Counted from the first letter of the stretch, positions 43,072 through 52,838 are shown. The stretch: 64,000 nt of DNA from Tamaricihabitans halophyticus (GCF_004340875.1 NZ_SLXQ01000001.1:1116001-1180000), one strand, 5' to 3'. Translations and numbers: made by a program. The notes: generated from the sequence alone by a model not told the origin.

Positions 43072-44637
43072 TTAGGACCGGAAGAGCACGGTTTTCAGTG
43101 CCCCGGCCAGATCGGTCGCCGTGCCATCGTCCACCGAACGCCATGCGACGAACCGGTCCGGCCGCACCAGCGTGGCACCCGCAGGCGACAGCCCGTAGGC
43201 GGTACGCCAATCACCGTCCGGCAACAGTACGGCAGTAAGCGGAACCCCGAGCTGTTCCGCCGCCGACTCGGCGGCGCGCTGCCACGCCGGATTAGCGGTC
43301 AGCAACACGAACCCCTTGCCGAAATGGTCCATTGTGGAGACATCTTCGGTCAACCAGACATGCGGCGCCCGCGAACCTGGCCGGCCGAACGACGTGGCCG
43401 GATCCTCGACCAGCGCGCCATCCTCAGTAGAATCCGGGACCACCGCACCCGCCGCGCAACGGTAACCGAACAGTGTCCACTCGGCAGGCAGGATCTCGTC
43501 CTCCGTGCCATCGGCCAGTTCCGGCTTCGAGCGAGCGATCATATTGGCGTACTGCTGACCGGCGATCAGCTCGCCATACGGCCGACGCTCGGTATCGTGA
43601 CTGTCCAGTAATCCGGCGCCGGCCCAACCAGCGACCACCCCGGCAAGTTTCCACGCAAGATGGAAACCGTCCAGGATCGCGGTATTACCGCCCTGCCCAC
43701 CGTGCGGCGGCATCGTTTGCGCGGCGTCGCCAACCAGGTGAACCCGCCCCTCGCTCAGCCGATCCGCGACCCGATGCGCCAACCCAGTGGAAGCTCTGGA
43801 CAGAATCCGGACGGGAAGGTCCGGAATCCCTACCGCTAGCCGGATCTGCTCGACACAATCATCGTCCGAAAAGGACTCGAAGCGTTCGGCGGAGGCCACC
43901 TCGTGCCCGAACATCACCGCGTACCGCCCGGGGTCGTCGGTGGATACGAACGCCCCGCCGCCACCGTCCATCTCCGGGTTCTGCAGGTAGAACAGCGCGA
44001 ACTCGCGCCCTTCAAGCAGGTCACCGAGCTCGGCTTCGAATACCACGCTGTGCGAATGGTTGAGCTCGCCACGGCCATGTGTGCCGATGCCCAGACTTTC
44101 CCTGATGGCGCCCCGCCAACCATCCGCGGCGACCAGGTAATCCGCCCGCACCGTGCGCTGGGCGCCATCCGCCTGGCGAAGCACCGCCGTCACCCCGTCG
44201 GCGTCCTGCGTCACCGACTCCACCAGCGTCTCGAATCGCACCTCCACACCCAGTTCGCGAGCCCGGCCAAGGAGGATCGGCTCGGCGCGTTCCTGGCTAG
44301 CCATGGCCATCCGCTCACGGGTGAGATGACTGAAATCCGGCCACTTCTCACCAAGAATCTCGTGGAAGCGACGGCCGGCGACGCTTTCCGCGATCACGAT
44401 CGGCATACCGAGGTCAACGTCATAGCCGGCGTCCCGCACCTGGTCCGCAACACCCGCGATGCGTAGCGCCTCCATCGTGTGCCAGGACTGCCCACGCGCC
44501 TTCGGTTGGTTCGACGTCCCCGGATGCCGTTCCACCAGCAACGCCGGCACGCCGTGCAGGCCGAGAAACATCGCCGTGGCCGCCCCGGCCAACCCAGCGC
44601 CGACGATCAACACCGGCACTCGCTCATCGATTCGCAT
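43072..44637 (-). CDS. FAD-dependent aromatic monooxygenase
   Basis: 521 residues, UbiH/PheA-type group A flavoprotein. FAD motif VLIVGAGLAGAATAMFLG, DG motif AADGWRGAIRESL, and second FAD contact GRVHLVGDAAQTMPPHGGQGGNTAILDG. A C-terminal thioredoxin-like domain (about 410-521) lacks the redox Cys pair, as usual. It hydroxylates polyketide-like or phenolic substrates. Divergent from a TetR regulator with four operator half-overlaps between, so probably repressed by it until its substrate or a drug-like ligand appears. Confidence 0.92.
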   Translation of the reverse strand: MRIDERVPVLIVGAGLAGAATAMFLGLHGVPALLVERHPGTSNQPKARGQSWHTMEALRIAGVADQVRDAGYDVDLGMPIVIAESVAGRRFHEILGEKWPDFSHLTRERMAMASQERAEPILLGRARELGVEVRFETLVESVTQDADGVTAVLRQADGAQRTVRADYLVAADGWRGAIRESLGIGTHGRGELNHSHSVVFEAELGDLLEGREFALFYLQNPEMDGGGGAFVSTDDPGRYAVMFGHEVASAERFESFSDDDCVEQIRLAVGIPDLPVRILSRASTGLAHRVADRLSEGRVHLVGDAAQTMPPHGGQGGNTAILDGFHLAWKLAGVVAGWAGAGLLDSHDTERRPYGELIAGQQYANMIARSKPELADGTEDEILPAEWTLFGYRCAAGAVVPDSTEDGALVEDPATSFGRPGSRAPHVWLTEDVSTMDHFGKGFVLLTANPAWQRAAESAAEQLGVPLTAVLLPDGDWRTAYGLSPAGATLVRPDRFVAWRSVDDGTATDLAGALKTVLFRS

Positions 44638-44668
44638 AACAACCCCTTAACCCAGGTAGATCCCGTTT

Positions 44669-44736
44669 CGAACACCGTTCTACTCGCGAACAGTGTTCGT
44701 GTCAAGAACAGTGTTCGTCATGAGGTACAGTGTTCG
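44669..44736. promoter_or_regulatory. Four-copy TetR operator array
   Basis: Sites at 44669-44681, 44687-44699, 44705-44717 and 44724-44736 share the motif CGAACAnTGTTCG (CGAACACCGTTCT, CGAACAGTGTTCG, AGAACAGTGTTCG, GGTACAGTGTTCG). Their spacing is 18, 18 and 19 bp. They fill the whole interval between the divergent monooxygenase and TetR genes. Confidence 0.85.
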
Positions 44737-44740
44737 GGTG
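44726..44740 (+). promoter_or_regulatory. Leaderless promoter of the tetR gene
   Basis: TACAGT (44726-44731) fits an actinobacterial -10 element (TAnnnT). It lies 6 nt before GTG 44738, the ideal spacing for a leaderless mRNA, and falls inside operator 4. Confidence 0.6.
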
Positions 44741-45460
44741 AGCTCGGAGCCGGTTCCGCCCCCGCCGTGGCGGCGCAGCGCAAACAAATCCGCTCGCCCG
44801 CACCTCAGCGTGGCCACGATCGTGGCTGCCGCGTTGCGCGTGATGGACGCGGAAGGGCTGGATGCGGTGAGCATGCGAAGGGTCGCGCAGGACCTGGGCA
44901 CCGGCGCCGCCTCGCTATACGCGCATGTGCGGAACAAGCAGGAGCTGCACGAGTTGATCCTGGAGGAGGTGTTCCGCGGCCTGGAGGTGCCGACGCCCGA
45001 TCCGCGGCGCTGGCAGGAACAGCTCAAGGAACTGATCGGCCAGACCACGCGAATCATGCTGGCGCGGCCGGGCACGGCACAGATCTCGTTGCAGACGATG
45101 ATTCCGATGCGACCGGGCACGCTGGCCGCGATGGATGCGACGCTGGGCATCTTGCGCTGCGCGGGCATCCCAGATCAGATCGCCGACTACGCGGCCGATG
45201 CCCTCGCCCTCTACGGCACGGCCTACGCCTACGAAGCCAGCCTGTGGCCGAGCAGCGAAGCGGGGCAGGCCGAAGCTCGGCGACGGATCACTGAGATCGA
45301 GGAGTATCTGAGCACACTGCCCGCGGATCGCTTCCCGCATCTGCTGGCGATGATGCGGCGCCCGTTCCACGAGGAAAACGGGTCGGAACGCTTCGAGTTC
45401 GCGCTGGATATCTTCATCGCTGGGCTAGCGAAATACGCCGACCCCGGGCTGACCGAATAG
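44738..45460 (+). CDS. TetR-family repressor
   Basis: 240 residues. An HTH at about 20-70 (SVATIVAAALRVMDAEGLDAVSMRRVAQDLGTGAASLYAHVRNKQEL) and a TetR_C ligand domain. GTG 44738 is preferred: it follows the -10 element directly and keeps operator 4 outside the coding region, though ATG 44720 is in frame. It presumably represses both itself and the divergent FAD monooxygenase. Confidence 0.9.
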   Translation: MSSEPVPPPPWRRSANKSARPHLSVATIVAAALRVMDAEGLDAVSMRRVAQDLGTGAASLYAHVRNKQELHELILEEVFRGLEVPTPDPRRWQEQLKELIGQTTRIMLARPGTAQISLQTMIPMRPGTLAAMDATLGILRCAGIPDQIADYAADALALYGTAYAYEASLWPSSEAGQAEARRRITEIEEYLSTLPADRFPHLLAMMRRPFHEENGSERFEFALDIFIAGLAKYADPGLTE

Positions 45461-45551
45461 CTACATATCGGCAATATGCACGGATCGCGGTTGCCCGATT
45501 ACGCCTTATTACGATCTGAGCAAGCTATCTCACGTTTCGCCCATTTGCCGT

Positions 45552-45570
45552 AACGATCCACAAGATCGTT
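45552..45570. promoter_or_regulatory. Inverted repeat between tetR and the MmpS-like gene
   Basis: AACGATC and GATCGTT with a 5-nt centre form a perfect 7-bp inverted repeat, 53 bp before the ATG of the next gene. Candidate operator or weak terminator; the strand of action is undetermined. Confidence 0.4.
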
Positions 45571-45622
45571 TCGAGATTCAGGCGTCCGCCGTTTCCCAAC
45601 TCGCGACGAATCGGGAGTAGTG

Positions 45623-46219
45623 ATGCCAGCTTCTGCGCGCGCTGAGCATCCGCACCGGGACCCTGCGGCGATCTTCACGGCATTCGCCTGGGCCGCGTTC
45701 GCCTGTGGAATGGTCGGCGCGGTAGGGGCACCACTGCTTTCCCTGTGGATCTGGCCGGTGATCGTCGCCGGGCTGGGGATCGTGCTGGGGATCATCGCCG
45801 CGTTCGGCGCCGAACGGGTCCTTGCGCTGCTCAGCGTGGGTCTGTGCGTGGTTGGCATCGTGTTCAGCATTCTGATCCGTAGCTCCGCACCGTTCAATGC
45901 GGTCACGATGAGTGCGGAACTGAACGAACGGCTCACCCAGGCCGCCGCCGACGAGGGTTTTACCGTGACCTATGAGTTGATCACTGACGTTCCGCGGATC
46001 ACGGCGGTGAGTTACCGGGACGCGGACGGCGAGGTCCAGCAGCGCGACAATGTGTCCGCGCCGTGGTCCGTTTCGCTGCACACCAATGATTTCACGAACA
46101 CCCAGTTCGGACTCATTGGTGATGTCCGGGAGAATGCGGAAATCACCTGCCGAGTGTTGCTTGAGGACAGGCTTATTACGGAGCGCACCGGTACCGGTTC
46201 TGCCCGCTGCGCGGCGTGA
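45623..46219 (+). CDS. MmpS-like membrane protein
   Basis: 198 residues. Three membrane helices occupy about 16-80. The extracellular beta-rich part (about 100-198) has the MmpS-type pattern VTYELITDVPRITAVSYRDADGEVQQRDNVSAPWSVSL. In mycobacteria MmpS partners with MmpL lipid exporters, but no MmpL gene is nearby. ATG 45623 has GGGAG 5 nt upstream. Three bp from the convergent XRE gene. Confidence 0.8.
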   Translation: MPASARAEHPHRDPAAIFTAFAWAAFACGMVGAVGAPLLSLWIWPVIVAGLGIVLGIIAAFGAERVLALLSVGLCVVGIVFSILIRSSAPFNAVTMSAELNERLTQAAADEGFTVTYELITDVPRITAVSYRDADGEVQQRDNVSAPWSVSLHTNDFTNTQFGLIGDVRENAEITCRVLLEDRLITERTGTGSARCAA

Positions 46220-46222
46220 AGA

Positions 46223-46465
46223 TCAGATATGGCCCATCGCCTGTAGCAAAGTGGACAGCATCGGCTCGACCGGGCTCGTTCGCCCTTCTTCGAACGCGAT
46301 GACCTCGGTTTCGGGTACGCCAGCGGTTTCCGCGAGATGGGTGCGGGACCAGCCTTTCTCGGTGCGAGCCACCTCGATGAGCCGGCCACAGTCCTCGGCG
46401 TCGATCCGCGCCTGATCGGCATCGGCCGCGCTGTTCCCAGCGAACTCGTCCAGATTCTGCGACAT
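46223..46465 (-). CDS. Small XRE-family HTH protein
   Basis: 80 residues. One lambda-repressor-like HTH (about 28-78: LIEVARTEKGWSRTHLAETAGVPETEVIAFEEGRTSP). Acidic N-terminus. AAGAAGG lies upstream of ATG 46465. No cognate toxin is adjacent, so antitoxin function is not supported. Confidence 0.82.
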   Translation of the reverse strand: MSQNLDEFAGNSAADADQARIDAEDCGRLIEVARTEKGWSRTHLAETAGVPETEVIAFEEGRTSPVEPMLSTLLQAMGHI

Positions 46466-46539
46466 CAGTTACCTTCTTTGGTCAGCGTCGTCGCCGCCAC
46501 GCTACCAAGCGCGGCGGTCATATGGCCGTTCTCCGCCTA

Positions 46540-46565
46540 ACCGCAATCTTGAGGAATCTTGCGGT
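46540..46565. repeat. 26-nt interspersed palindrome, copy 5
   Basis: Its last base coincides with the first of the HD-protein gene stop complement (46565-46567). Arms ACCGCAA and TTGCGGT are perfect; the centre reads TCTTGAGGAATC. Confidence 0.85.
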
Positions 46566-47614
46566 CACGGGGACGTCACGCCTTCCGGTTTGCCAACCAA
46601 GTTGGCTGACATCCGCTGCTGCGGCGGCAGGATTCGGCAGCCCCATGGCATCGCGGGCAGTTCGGCGAAGGCGGGGTGAGTGGCGGCCAGCGGGCGCCCT
46701 TCGACAAGCGGCATATCGAGGTAGAGGCGGTCGACGGTGTAGCCGATGCCGTCAGATGTGGCGTCCAGCTCGGCGGTCGGCCAGGCCGGATCGCGCCGCA
46801 GCGCGCGGGCCGCGGCGGCGGTGGTCGGATCGGTGAGCAGCAGCGCCCAGAACTCGTCATCGGCCATGGCCGCGATCTCACCGCGCCGTGCCGCCGTGGC
46901 GTCGGCGAGCAGCATCGCAGCGAGGTGTCGCACCACACCGTTGGGCACGGCGTTGATCGTGGAGCACAGCCAGCGGGCCTCACCGGCGACAAGCTCGGCA
47001 AGGTACTGGCCGGTGTCCCGATCAGTGCTCACCGCGCCGTCGATCAGCTCGATGCGAGCCAGTGTGTGCGGCGGCGCCCGCCGGGTGCGGCCGTGGGCTC
47101 GACCGCTACGCACCAGCGATTCGAAGTGATCCAACTTGAGCGCACCCGGCCCGCCGCGCAGCACCGAGGCGCGTTCACCGGTTTCGAAGGCAATAACGTC
47201 CTCGTGGTCGAGGCCGTGGTCGGCCAGCAGCGCGGCAAAGTCGGCGATGCGTTGCGCGCCAAGCTGGTGATGGTCCAATCCGGACACGCCTTCGAAGGTG
47301 TGGCTCAGCGGTAGATGTCCGACGTCATGCAGCAGGGCCGCCGCCCTGGCGGTGTGGTCGTTCGGGGCGAAATGCGCGGTCAACGCCAGCAGGCCAAGCG
47401 AGTGTTCCAGCCGCGTGTAGGACTGGGTTGTGGCGATCGATGCCGCGCCAGCGTGGGCGATGAGCCCGAGCCGCCGCACCCACCACGACCGCAACAGCTC
47501 CTGTTCGAGACTGCTCAGCTCGACGTCCACTCGCCACAACGGATCTCGATACAGCCCGCCGGCGCCCAACACGTCGGCAACCGCCGGCGCAACGTCTTCC
47601 GATGGAGAAACCAC
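46565..47614 (-). CDS. HD-domain phosphohydrolase
   Basis: 349 residues. HD superfamily motifs in order: [33 protein letters not shown]. This is the SAMHD1/dGTPase-like group (YdfE/YfbR-type neighbours), with H, HD and D metal ligands. Substrate could be dNTP or another nucleotide. GTG 47614. Not obviously co-transcribed with a neighbour. Confidence 0.88.
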   Translation of the reverse strand: MVSPSEDVAPAVADVLGAGGLYRDPLWRVDVELSSLEQELLRSWWVRRLGLIAHAGAASIATTQSYTRLEHSLGLLALTAHFAPNDHTARAAALLHDVGHLPLSHTFEGVSGLDHHQLGAQRIADFAALLADHGLDHEDVIAFETGERASVLRGGPGALKLDHFESLVRSGRAHGRTRRAPPHTLARIELIDGAVSTDRDTGQYLAELVAGEARWLCSTINAVPNGVVRHLAAMLLADATAARRGEIAAMADDEFWALLLTDPTTAAAARALRRDPAWPTAELDATSDGIGYTVDRLYLDMPLVEGRPLAATHPAFAELPAMPWGCRILPPQQRMSANLVGKPEGVTSP

Positions 47615-47694
47615 GAGTCGGACAGTAACCCGCCCTTCGAGGCTCCGAAGAACGCCGGGATCAAACAGTGATCGGGCCGTCGTGAACCCCGGTG

Positions 47695-48360
<666 letters not shown>

Positions 48361-48406
48361 ACCACCACTCTACGACCGCGCGCGCCCGCTGCCCACGATC
48401 CGAACG

Positions 48407-49330
48407 TCACCGAGGCACGAGCAACACCCATACCGGTCCAGGGGCGAGTGGCAACGCCTCGCCGGAGTCCGTCGTGAACCGGGTGGCATCCACCGGCCTC
48501 GCCCGCTCCCAGCGGGCCGGATAGCGCTTGCCGTCCCGCAGCACCACCGCCGCCCCGGACCCCACCGTGGTCGCCACCGGCGAAGTGCTCGCCGCCCCGT
48601 CCCGGCGAACCAGCCCGGTGCGCACCGGCACCCGTTGCACGATCACGTTCGCCGCGCGCGCCTGTGCCTGCCCGTTGCGGTTAATCGACCAGTGCCCCGC
48701 ATCCGGCAACCAGCGAAACGCGTAGCGCGCCGCCGGATAGTCGACCGCATCCGTAGCCACCTCACGTCCCCCTTCCGGCGCGGAACCTCGCTGCCAAGCC
48801 GGCGAGTCACCCTTCCGTTCGGGTAACGAACCGGGGCGCAGGAACAAGTTATGCGGAGCTGGCCTGCCTGCCGCGCGGAAGTACGCGCCAGGTGACTGGC
48901 TCGGCCCGGCGAGCACCAACGACGAACTCCGGAGCAGCCCCGCGAGTTCCGGCGCTGCCCCGGAATAGGCGAACACCGGCCGGTCGTATCCGGCGAACAG
49001 CTGCACGTCGGTTTCCCGTGCGCTGCGCACCGGACCGACGACATTCGGCAGCTCGCCGGTGAACACCGCGGCAAGGCGGGTCAGCCCACCCTCGACCGGT
49101 TCCACATACACGGTGTCGGCGGCAGCCAGACCACGCTGCGGCATGGCTTCACCAACGTTGTCGATCTTGACGAGCAGCGCGCCGGTTAGTTCCGGCAAAA
49201 CCGGCTCAGGTGCGGGCAGCTCACCACCGGGCGGCGACTCCTCATTCGAGGGCAGCAGCCATACCGCGAGCAACACGACGACCCCGGCGAGGACCGCCGC
49301 GACGACCGCGTCCCACTTGCGCAGCTGCAC
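48407..49330 (-). CDS. DUF3048 (YerB-like) membrane-anchored protein
   Basis: 307 residues. N-terminal membrane helix (about 8-27), then the DUF3048 pattern: LLVKIDNVGEAMPQRGLAAADTVYVEPVEGGLTRLAAVFTGELPNVVGPVRSARETDVQLFAGYDRPVFAYSG, and a second half with APHNLFLRPGSLPER. YerB family, extracytoplasmic, function unclear. GTG start at 49330. Confidence 0.9.
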   Translation of the reverse strand: MQLRKWDAVVAAVLAGVVVLLAVWLLPSNEESPPGGELPAPEPVLPELTGALLVKIDNVGEAMPQRGLAAADTVYVEPVEGGLTRLAAVFTGELPNVVGPVRSARETDVQLFAGYDRPVFAYSGAAPELAGLLRSSSLVLAGPSQSPGAYFRAAGRPAPHNLFLRPGSLPERKGDSPAWQRGSAPEGGREVATDAVDYPAARYAFRWLPDAGHWSINRNGQAQARAANVIVQRVPVRTGLVRRDGAASTSPVATTVGSGAAVVLRDGKRYPARWERARPVDATRFTTDSGEALPLAPGPVWVLLVPR

Positions 49331-49387
49331 ACCTTGCTAACGCCGTAGGCGATCCCCTGGTTGCGCCGCGACGCGCTCGGGAGGCAA

Positions 49388-50038
49388 CTATCCGGTTACC
49401 ATGCTGCGCTGCCAGGCGGTGAAGCCGCCGGCCAACGGTCGTGCCGAGTAGCCGAAGTCGCGAAGTAGCCGCACCGCTTTCGGGGAAACCACGCAGTACG
49501 GCCCCTGGCAGTAGGCGATCACCTTGCCGCCCGTCGGCAGTTCGGCTAGCCGATCCGCCAGCTGCTCGAACGGTACCGAGACCGCGCCGGGCACATGCCC
49601 GTCCGCGTAGTCCGCCGCGGAGCGCACATCCAGCAGCAGGGTCCCCGGATCGTCCAGCCGGCGCTTCAACTCGGCCACACTGACCGGCCAGAGTTCGGCC
49701 GGATCACCGAGGTGCGCGGCCACCGCATCGCGTAGGTCCGCCAGCCGCCCTTCGGCGAATTCCTCGAACACGCCAAGGAATCGCGAGATCTCCGGATCGG
49801 CCAACCGGTAGTACATCCGGGTGCCGTCCCTGCGCACCGCGACCAGATTCGCCGCGCGCAACTGCTGCAACTGCGCCGAGGTGTTCTTCAGCCCGACCCC
49901 AGCACGCCCTGCCAGCTCCTCCACGGTCTGTTCCCGCTGCTCGAGCAGATGAAGCAGGCGCAACCGGGCCGGGTTGCTCAACGCCTTGCCCATTCGCGCC
50001 AGCTGCGCGTAGATCGGCTGCTCGGTGAACGCACCCAT
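49388..50038 (-). CDS. ArsR-family regulator fused to rhodanese
   Basis: 216 residues. N-terminal ArsR winged helix (about 8-95: NPARLRLLHLLEQREQTVEELAGRAGVGLKNTSAQLQQL) and C-terminal rhodanese (about 120-212) with LLLDVRSAADYADGHVPGAVSVPFEQL and active loop CQGPYC. A regulator carrying its own sulfur-transfer domain suggests it senses persulfide or another sulfane-sulfur species. It overlaps the MBL gene by 1 bp (TGATG), so the two are coupled. Confidence 0.9.
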   Translation of the reverse strand: MGAFTEQPIYAQLARMGKALSNPARLRLLHLLEQREQTVEELAGRAGVGLKNTSAQLQQLRAANLVAVRRDGTRMYYRLADPEISRFLGVFEEFAEGRLADLRDAVAAHLGDPAELWPVSVAELKRRLDDPGTLLLDVRSAADYADGHVPGAVSVPFEQLADRLAELPTGGKVIAYCQGPYCVVSPKAVRLLRDFGYSARPLAGGFTAWQRSMVTG

Positions 50039-50880
50039 CAGCCGAGCGCCACATCGCCGCGCAGGAACTGGATGTAGCGCTCCGCGCTGCGCTCAACCAC
50101 GTGGTTGGCGCCCGACCGCAGCACCGGATCCCACCAGCCCGCATAGATCCGGTCGAACCGGTACGGCCGCAGCGCCCGCACGACCTGTCGCACCTCGCGT
50201 TCCGGCAACGGAAGTCGGTTCGGCGCGCTCCACATGAAGGTCACCCGATCCTCCCCGGGGGTGACCAGCAACGTATCGCCGACAAGCAGCACGCCTTGCC
50301 CGTCCGCGCCGTCCGCCCAGTGCAGTGCGGCGCTGCCGGGGAAATGCCCGCCGCACTGCACGAGCGTCACGCCGGGCACGACCTCGGCGACGCCGGACCA
50401 GGTACGTACCGAGGGGTCCGGCCGGTTCAACCAGTGCGCGTCCGCCTCGGGCAGCAGGATTGGCGCGTCGAAGGCGTGGCTGTAGTCCACGATGGCGCCA
50501 TACATATGCGGGTGGCTGGCGCTGACCGTATGCACCCCACCGAGCGCGCGCAGTTCTTCGAGCACCTTGTCGTCGAGGTAGCCGGGCGGATCCCAGAGCA
50601 CATTGCCCTGCGGGGTGCACACCAGCATGCCGCGCTGACCAACGCCGAGCGGCTCGGTCAGCCCGATGCCGAACAGGCCGGGCTCCACCTGCCGCACCTC
50701 GGTCCGATAGCCGGCTTCGGCCAGCTCCGCCATGGTGGTCCAGCGCTGCCCGGTTGGCGGCACCCACTGCCGCTCATCCGTACACAGCACACAGCTGGAC
50801 GGCGGCGTTTCGGCCGCGGCGTAATGGTTGCCACAGGTCGGGCAGATCCATACCGGTGTGTCTTTGGATTGACCAGACAT
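50038..50880 (-). CDS. MBL-fold hydrolase with rubredoxin-like zinc ribbon
   Basis: 280 residues. A CPTC...CVLC zinc-ribbon/rubredoxin segment (about 13-35) precedes a metallo-beta-lactamase fold: VSASHPHMYGAIVDYS, CGGHFPGSA, LLVGDTLLVTPGED. The classic HxHxDH is seen only as SHPHMYG, so metal ligation differs from canonical enzymes. It is probably a sulfur- or redox-linked hydrolase, given the coupled ArsR-rhodanese gene. ATG 50880 has GGAGGGGG just upstream. The upstream intergenic region has an AT-rich stretch and a plus-strand TTGACA. Confidence 0.85.
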   Translation of the reverse strand: MSGQSKDTPVWICPTCGNHYAAAETPPSSCVLCTDERQWVPPTGQRWTTMAELAEAGYRTEVRQVEPGLFGIGLTEPLGVGQRGMLVCTPQGNVLWDPPGYLDDKVLEELRALGGVHTVSASHPHMYGAIVDYSHAFDAPILLPEADAHWLNRPDPSVRTWSGVAEVVPGVTLVQCGGHFPGSAALHWADGADGQGVLLVGDTLLVTPGEDRVTFMWSAPNRLPLPEREVRQVVRALRPYRFDRIYAGWWDPVLRSGANHVVERSAERYIQFLRGDVALG

Positions 50881-51043
50881 ACGCCCCCTCCTTGAGCCTG
50901 GTTGACACCAATATTCCAATGGACTTTAGAACTTTAGTTTATGGCGGCGTGCGCGCTTTGTCACAGCAGATCGGTCGAGAATCCGAAAAATCTCCGGACC
51001 AAATGCCACAAGGTGATACGGCGCGGTTGGCGTATCAAGCACC

Positions 51044-51685
51044 ATGGAGCGCGTGCGGGGAATGGGTCGAAGGGCAGCTGTGGCCGGCACGCTGCTCCTG
51101 CTGGTGGGTATCGCGGCGGGTGGCTATGCGGCCTGGGGTGATGGTTCGGACCCGATTCTGGCCGAGTACCACGTCACCGAACCTGATCTGGACCCGCGCC
51201 GCCCCGAGCCGATCACGCCACCAGATCCGCTGGTCACCCCGCAGGGGAAGGTCGTACAGGACGAAACCGGCCGGCCGCCGGTGTTTCTGGACGGCGGGGC
51301 GCTCACCGAAGCCGAACTTCGCCTGCTGGTGCGCGCCGGCACCGCCCAGATCCAGACGATCATCACCCGCGACCATGGCCTGACCAGAGCGGTCTGGCGA
51401 TTCACGGTGCGCGACAGCAGCTCACCGGAGCGGGTCCGGGACCTGCTCGACGAGCATTACGACAAGGGCGGCTATCACCCGAGCTCGACCCAGGAAGGCG
51501 GAGTCCTGGTCCGGCATATCGCTGATCCCGCTGATCAGCGCGGTGTCTCCGCCTACCGCGCGCACTACGTACGCGGACGCGATGTGCTCAGGGTGGAGTC
51601 CTACGGCCGGCAGGGTTCCACCGTTGGCGAGGCCTTCTACCAGCTTCTGCGCGCCCAGACCAAGCAGTTCCCCGCGGATCGCTGA
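51044..51685 (+). CDS. Secreted or anchored protein of unknown function
   Basis: 213 residues. An N-terminal membrane helix (about 9-29, AAVAGTLLLLVGIAAGGYAA), then a Pro-rich stretch and a soluble alpha/beta domain (about 80-213; ITRDHGLTRAVWRFTVRDSSSPERVRDLLDEHYDKGGYH). I do not recognise the family. First gene of the glycan block; its TGA overlaps the next ATG by 1 bp, so it is likely an operon member. Confidence 0.7.
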   Translation: MERVRGMGRRAAVAGTLLLLVGIAAGGYAAWGDGSDPILAEYHVTEPDLDPRRPEPITPPDPLVTPQGKVVQDETGRPPVFLDGGALTEAELRLLVRAGTAQIQTIITRDHGLTRAVWRFTVRDSSSPERVRDLLDEHYDKGGYHPSSTQEGGVLVRHIADPADQRGVSAYRAHYVRGRDVLRVESYGRQGSTVGEAFYQLLRAQTKQFPADR

Positions 51686-52758
51686 TGGCCCCTCCGGCGA
51701 CCGAAACGGTTCCCCGGCTTCGCCCGGTAGCGCAAGAACCCGCGGTGACGTTGCTGCGCGCGGCGGCCGCGGTGCTGCTCTGTTATGCATATCTGATCGG
51801 GCTGTGGATAACTGAGCACGATCGCTACCTCGGCCTGGTCGATGTCCTGCGGCGCTGGGTGAACCAGCCTTTCGGGTTGGGCGAGGATTTCGGCGGCTTC
51901 GCGAGCATGCTGCTGCTCGCCGTCTCGGGCTACCTCGCGGCGCACTCAACCGGCGCTCGGCTCGCCAGGTTGCTCGCCCCGGTACCGATCGCCGCGCTGC
52001 TGGCGGCTGGCCTGCTGGCGCTCGGCGCGCCGGTGTGGACCCAGCCGGACGCGGGCGCGAGCCCCGTTGCCGAACTGGTCGGCGCGGGCCTGCTGGTGGG
52101 GCCGCTGATCCCGGAACTGACCGCGCTGCTGCCGCTTGGCTCGCTGGTGCTGCTGGCCTGCGCCGGAACTCTCGCGGCCGCCGCGACGAACTGGTTGCCG
52201 CGCCGGTTGCGCTGGCTGTCTCCACTACTGCAACTGGCCATCGCCGCAGCCCTGGTCGTGGCCGGCGCGGCGGTCGATGCACTCAGCGCGGTCGCGCTAC
52301 TCGCCTCCTGGTACCCCATGGTGATCGTCGGCCAGGTCATCTACCTGAACCGCGGCCGGGCGTTGCCGGCATGGCTTGCCGTGCTGTACGCCGGCGGCTG
52401 TTGGGCGCTGATCGCGGTCGCTGAACCACTGCTGCCACCGCTGACCGGCTGGTGGTACCCGGTTGCCGCGGCCTTCGCCGGACTACTTGTCGCCGTCACG
52501 GTGCTGATGCAGGGTCGCACCGTGGCAAGCTTCGCGGCCAATCCGGCTATCCGCTGGGCCAGCACCCGCGTATGGCAGCTGGCGCTGCTGATCGGACCGG
52601 TCGGCTGGCCACTGCTCAACGGGCTGGACGCGGCCGGGCTACCCCTTCCGCTGAATATCGCGCTTGCCACAGCTGGTCTCGTCATCGCGGCCGAGTTGCT
52701 GTACTGGTTGTTGTACTTCGCGTGGTTGACGGTTGGACGGCGGTGGGAGCCGGCATGA
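51685..52758 (+). CDS. Multi-pass membrane protein, acyltransferase-like
   Basis: 357 residues with about ten membrane helices, beginning after a short cytoplasmic stretch. It resembles the membrane region of the acyltransferase 3 (OafA) family but I see no clear N-terminal R-x10-H motif, so it may be a degenerate relative or a transporter-like partner. Neighbour of a clear acyltransferase 3 gene. Stop overlaps the start of a 27-codon frame (52755) in ATGA. Confidence 0.65.
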   Translation: MAPPATETVPRLRPVAQEPAVTLLRAAAAVLLCYAYLIGLWITEHDRYLGLVDVLRRWVNQPFGLGEDFGGFASMLLLAVSGYLAAHSTGARLARLLAPVPIAALLAAGLLALGAPVWTQPDAGASPVAELVGAGLLVGPLIPELTALLPLGSLVLLACAGTLAAAATNWLPRRLRWLSPLLQLAIAAALVVAGAAVDALSAVALLASWYPMVIVGQVIYLNRGRALPAWLAVLYAGGCWALIAVAEPLLPPLTGWWYPVAAAFAGLLVAVTVLMQGRTVASFAANPAIRWASTRVWQLALLIGPVGWPLLNGLDAAGLPLPLNIALATAGLVIAAELLYWLLYFAWLTVGRRWEPA

Positions 52759-52838
52759 GCGAAGCTTGCGAGCGAATCGTGGATGTCGTGCGCCAAAGGG
52801 ATTGGGCACTGTCTCGCGGGAGCGAGGCGATCGCATGA
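52755..52838 (+). CDS. 27-codon small ORF bridging two operon genes
   Basis: ATG 52755-TGA 52838 encodes MSEACERIVDVVRQRDWALS followed by RGSEAIA. Its start overlaps the previous stop and its stop overlaps the next start, both in ATGA. Its sequence is short and rich in GCGAGC-type repeats, so it may be a filler rather than a real peptide gene. Confidence 0.4.
   Translation: MSEACERIVDVVRQRDWALSRGSEAIA

Noticed and set aside
44693-44737. Upstream extension of the TetR frame from 44693.
   Set aside because: It would put the operators in the coding region; GTG 44738 fits the -10 spacing and TetR family length.
46223-46465. XRE protein as antitoxin.
   Set aside because: No toxin-like gene is adjacent on the same strand; the neighbours are convergent or unrelated.
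51803-51811. TGTGGATAA, an exact DnaA box complement.
   Set aside because: It lies inside a coding region encoding a membrane helix boundary and has no neighbours, so chance is the best explanation.
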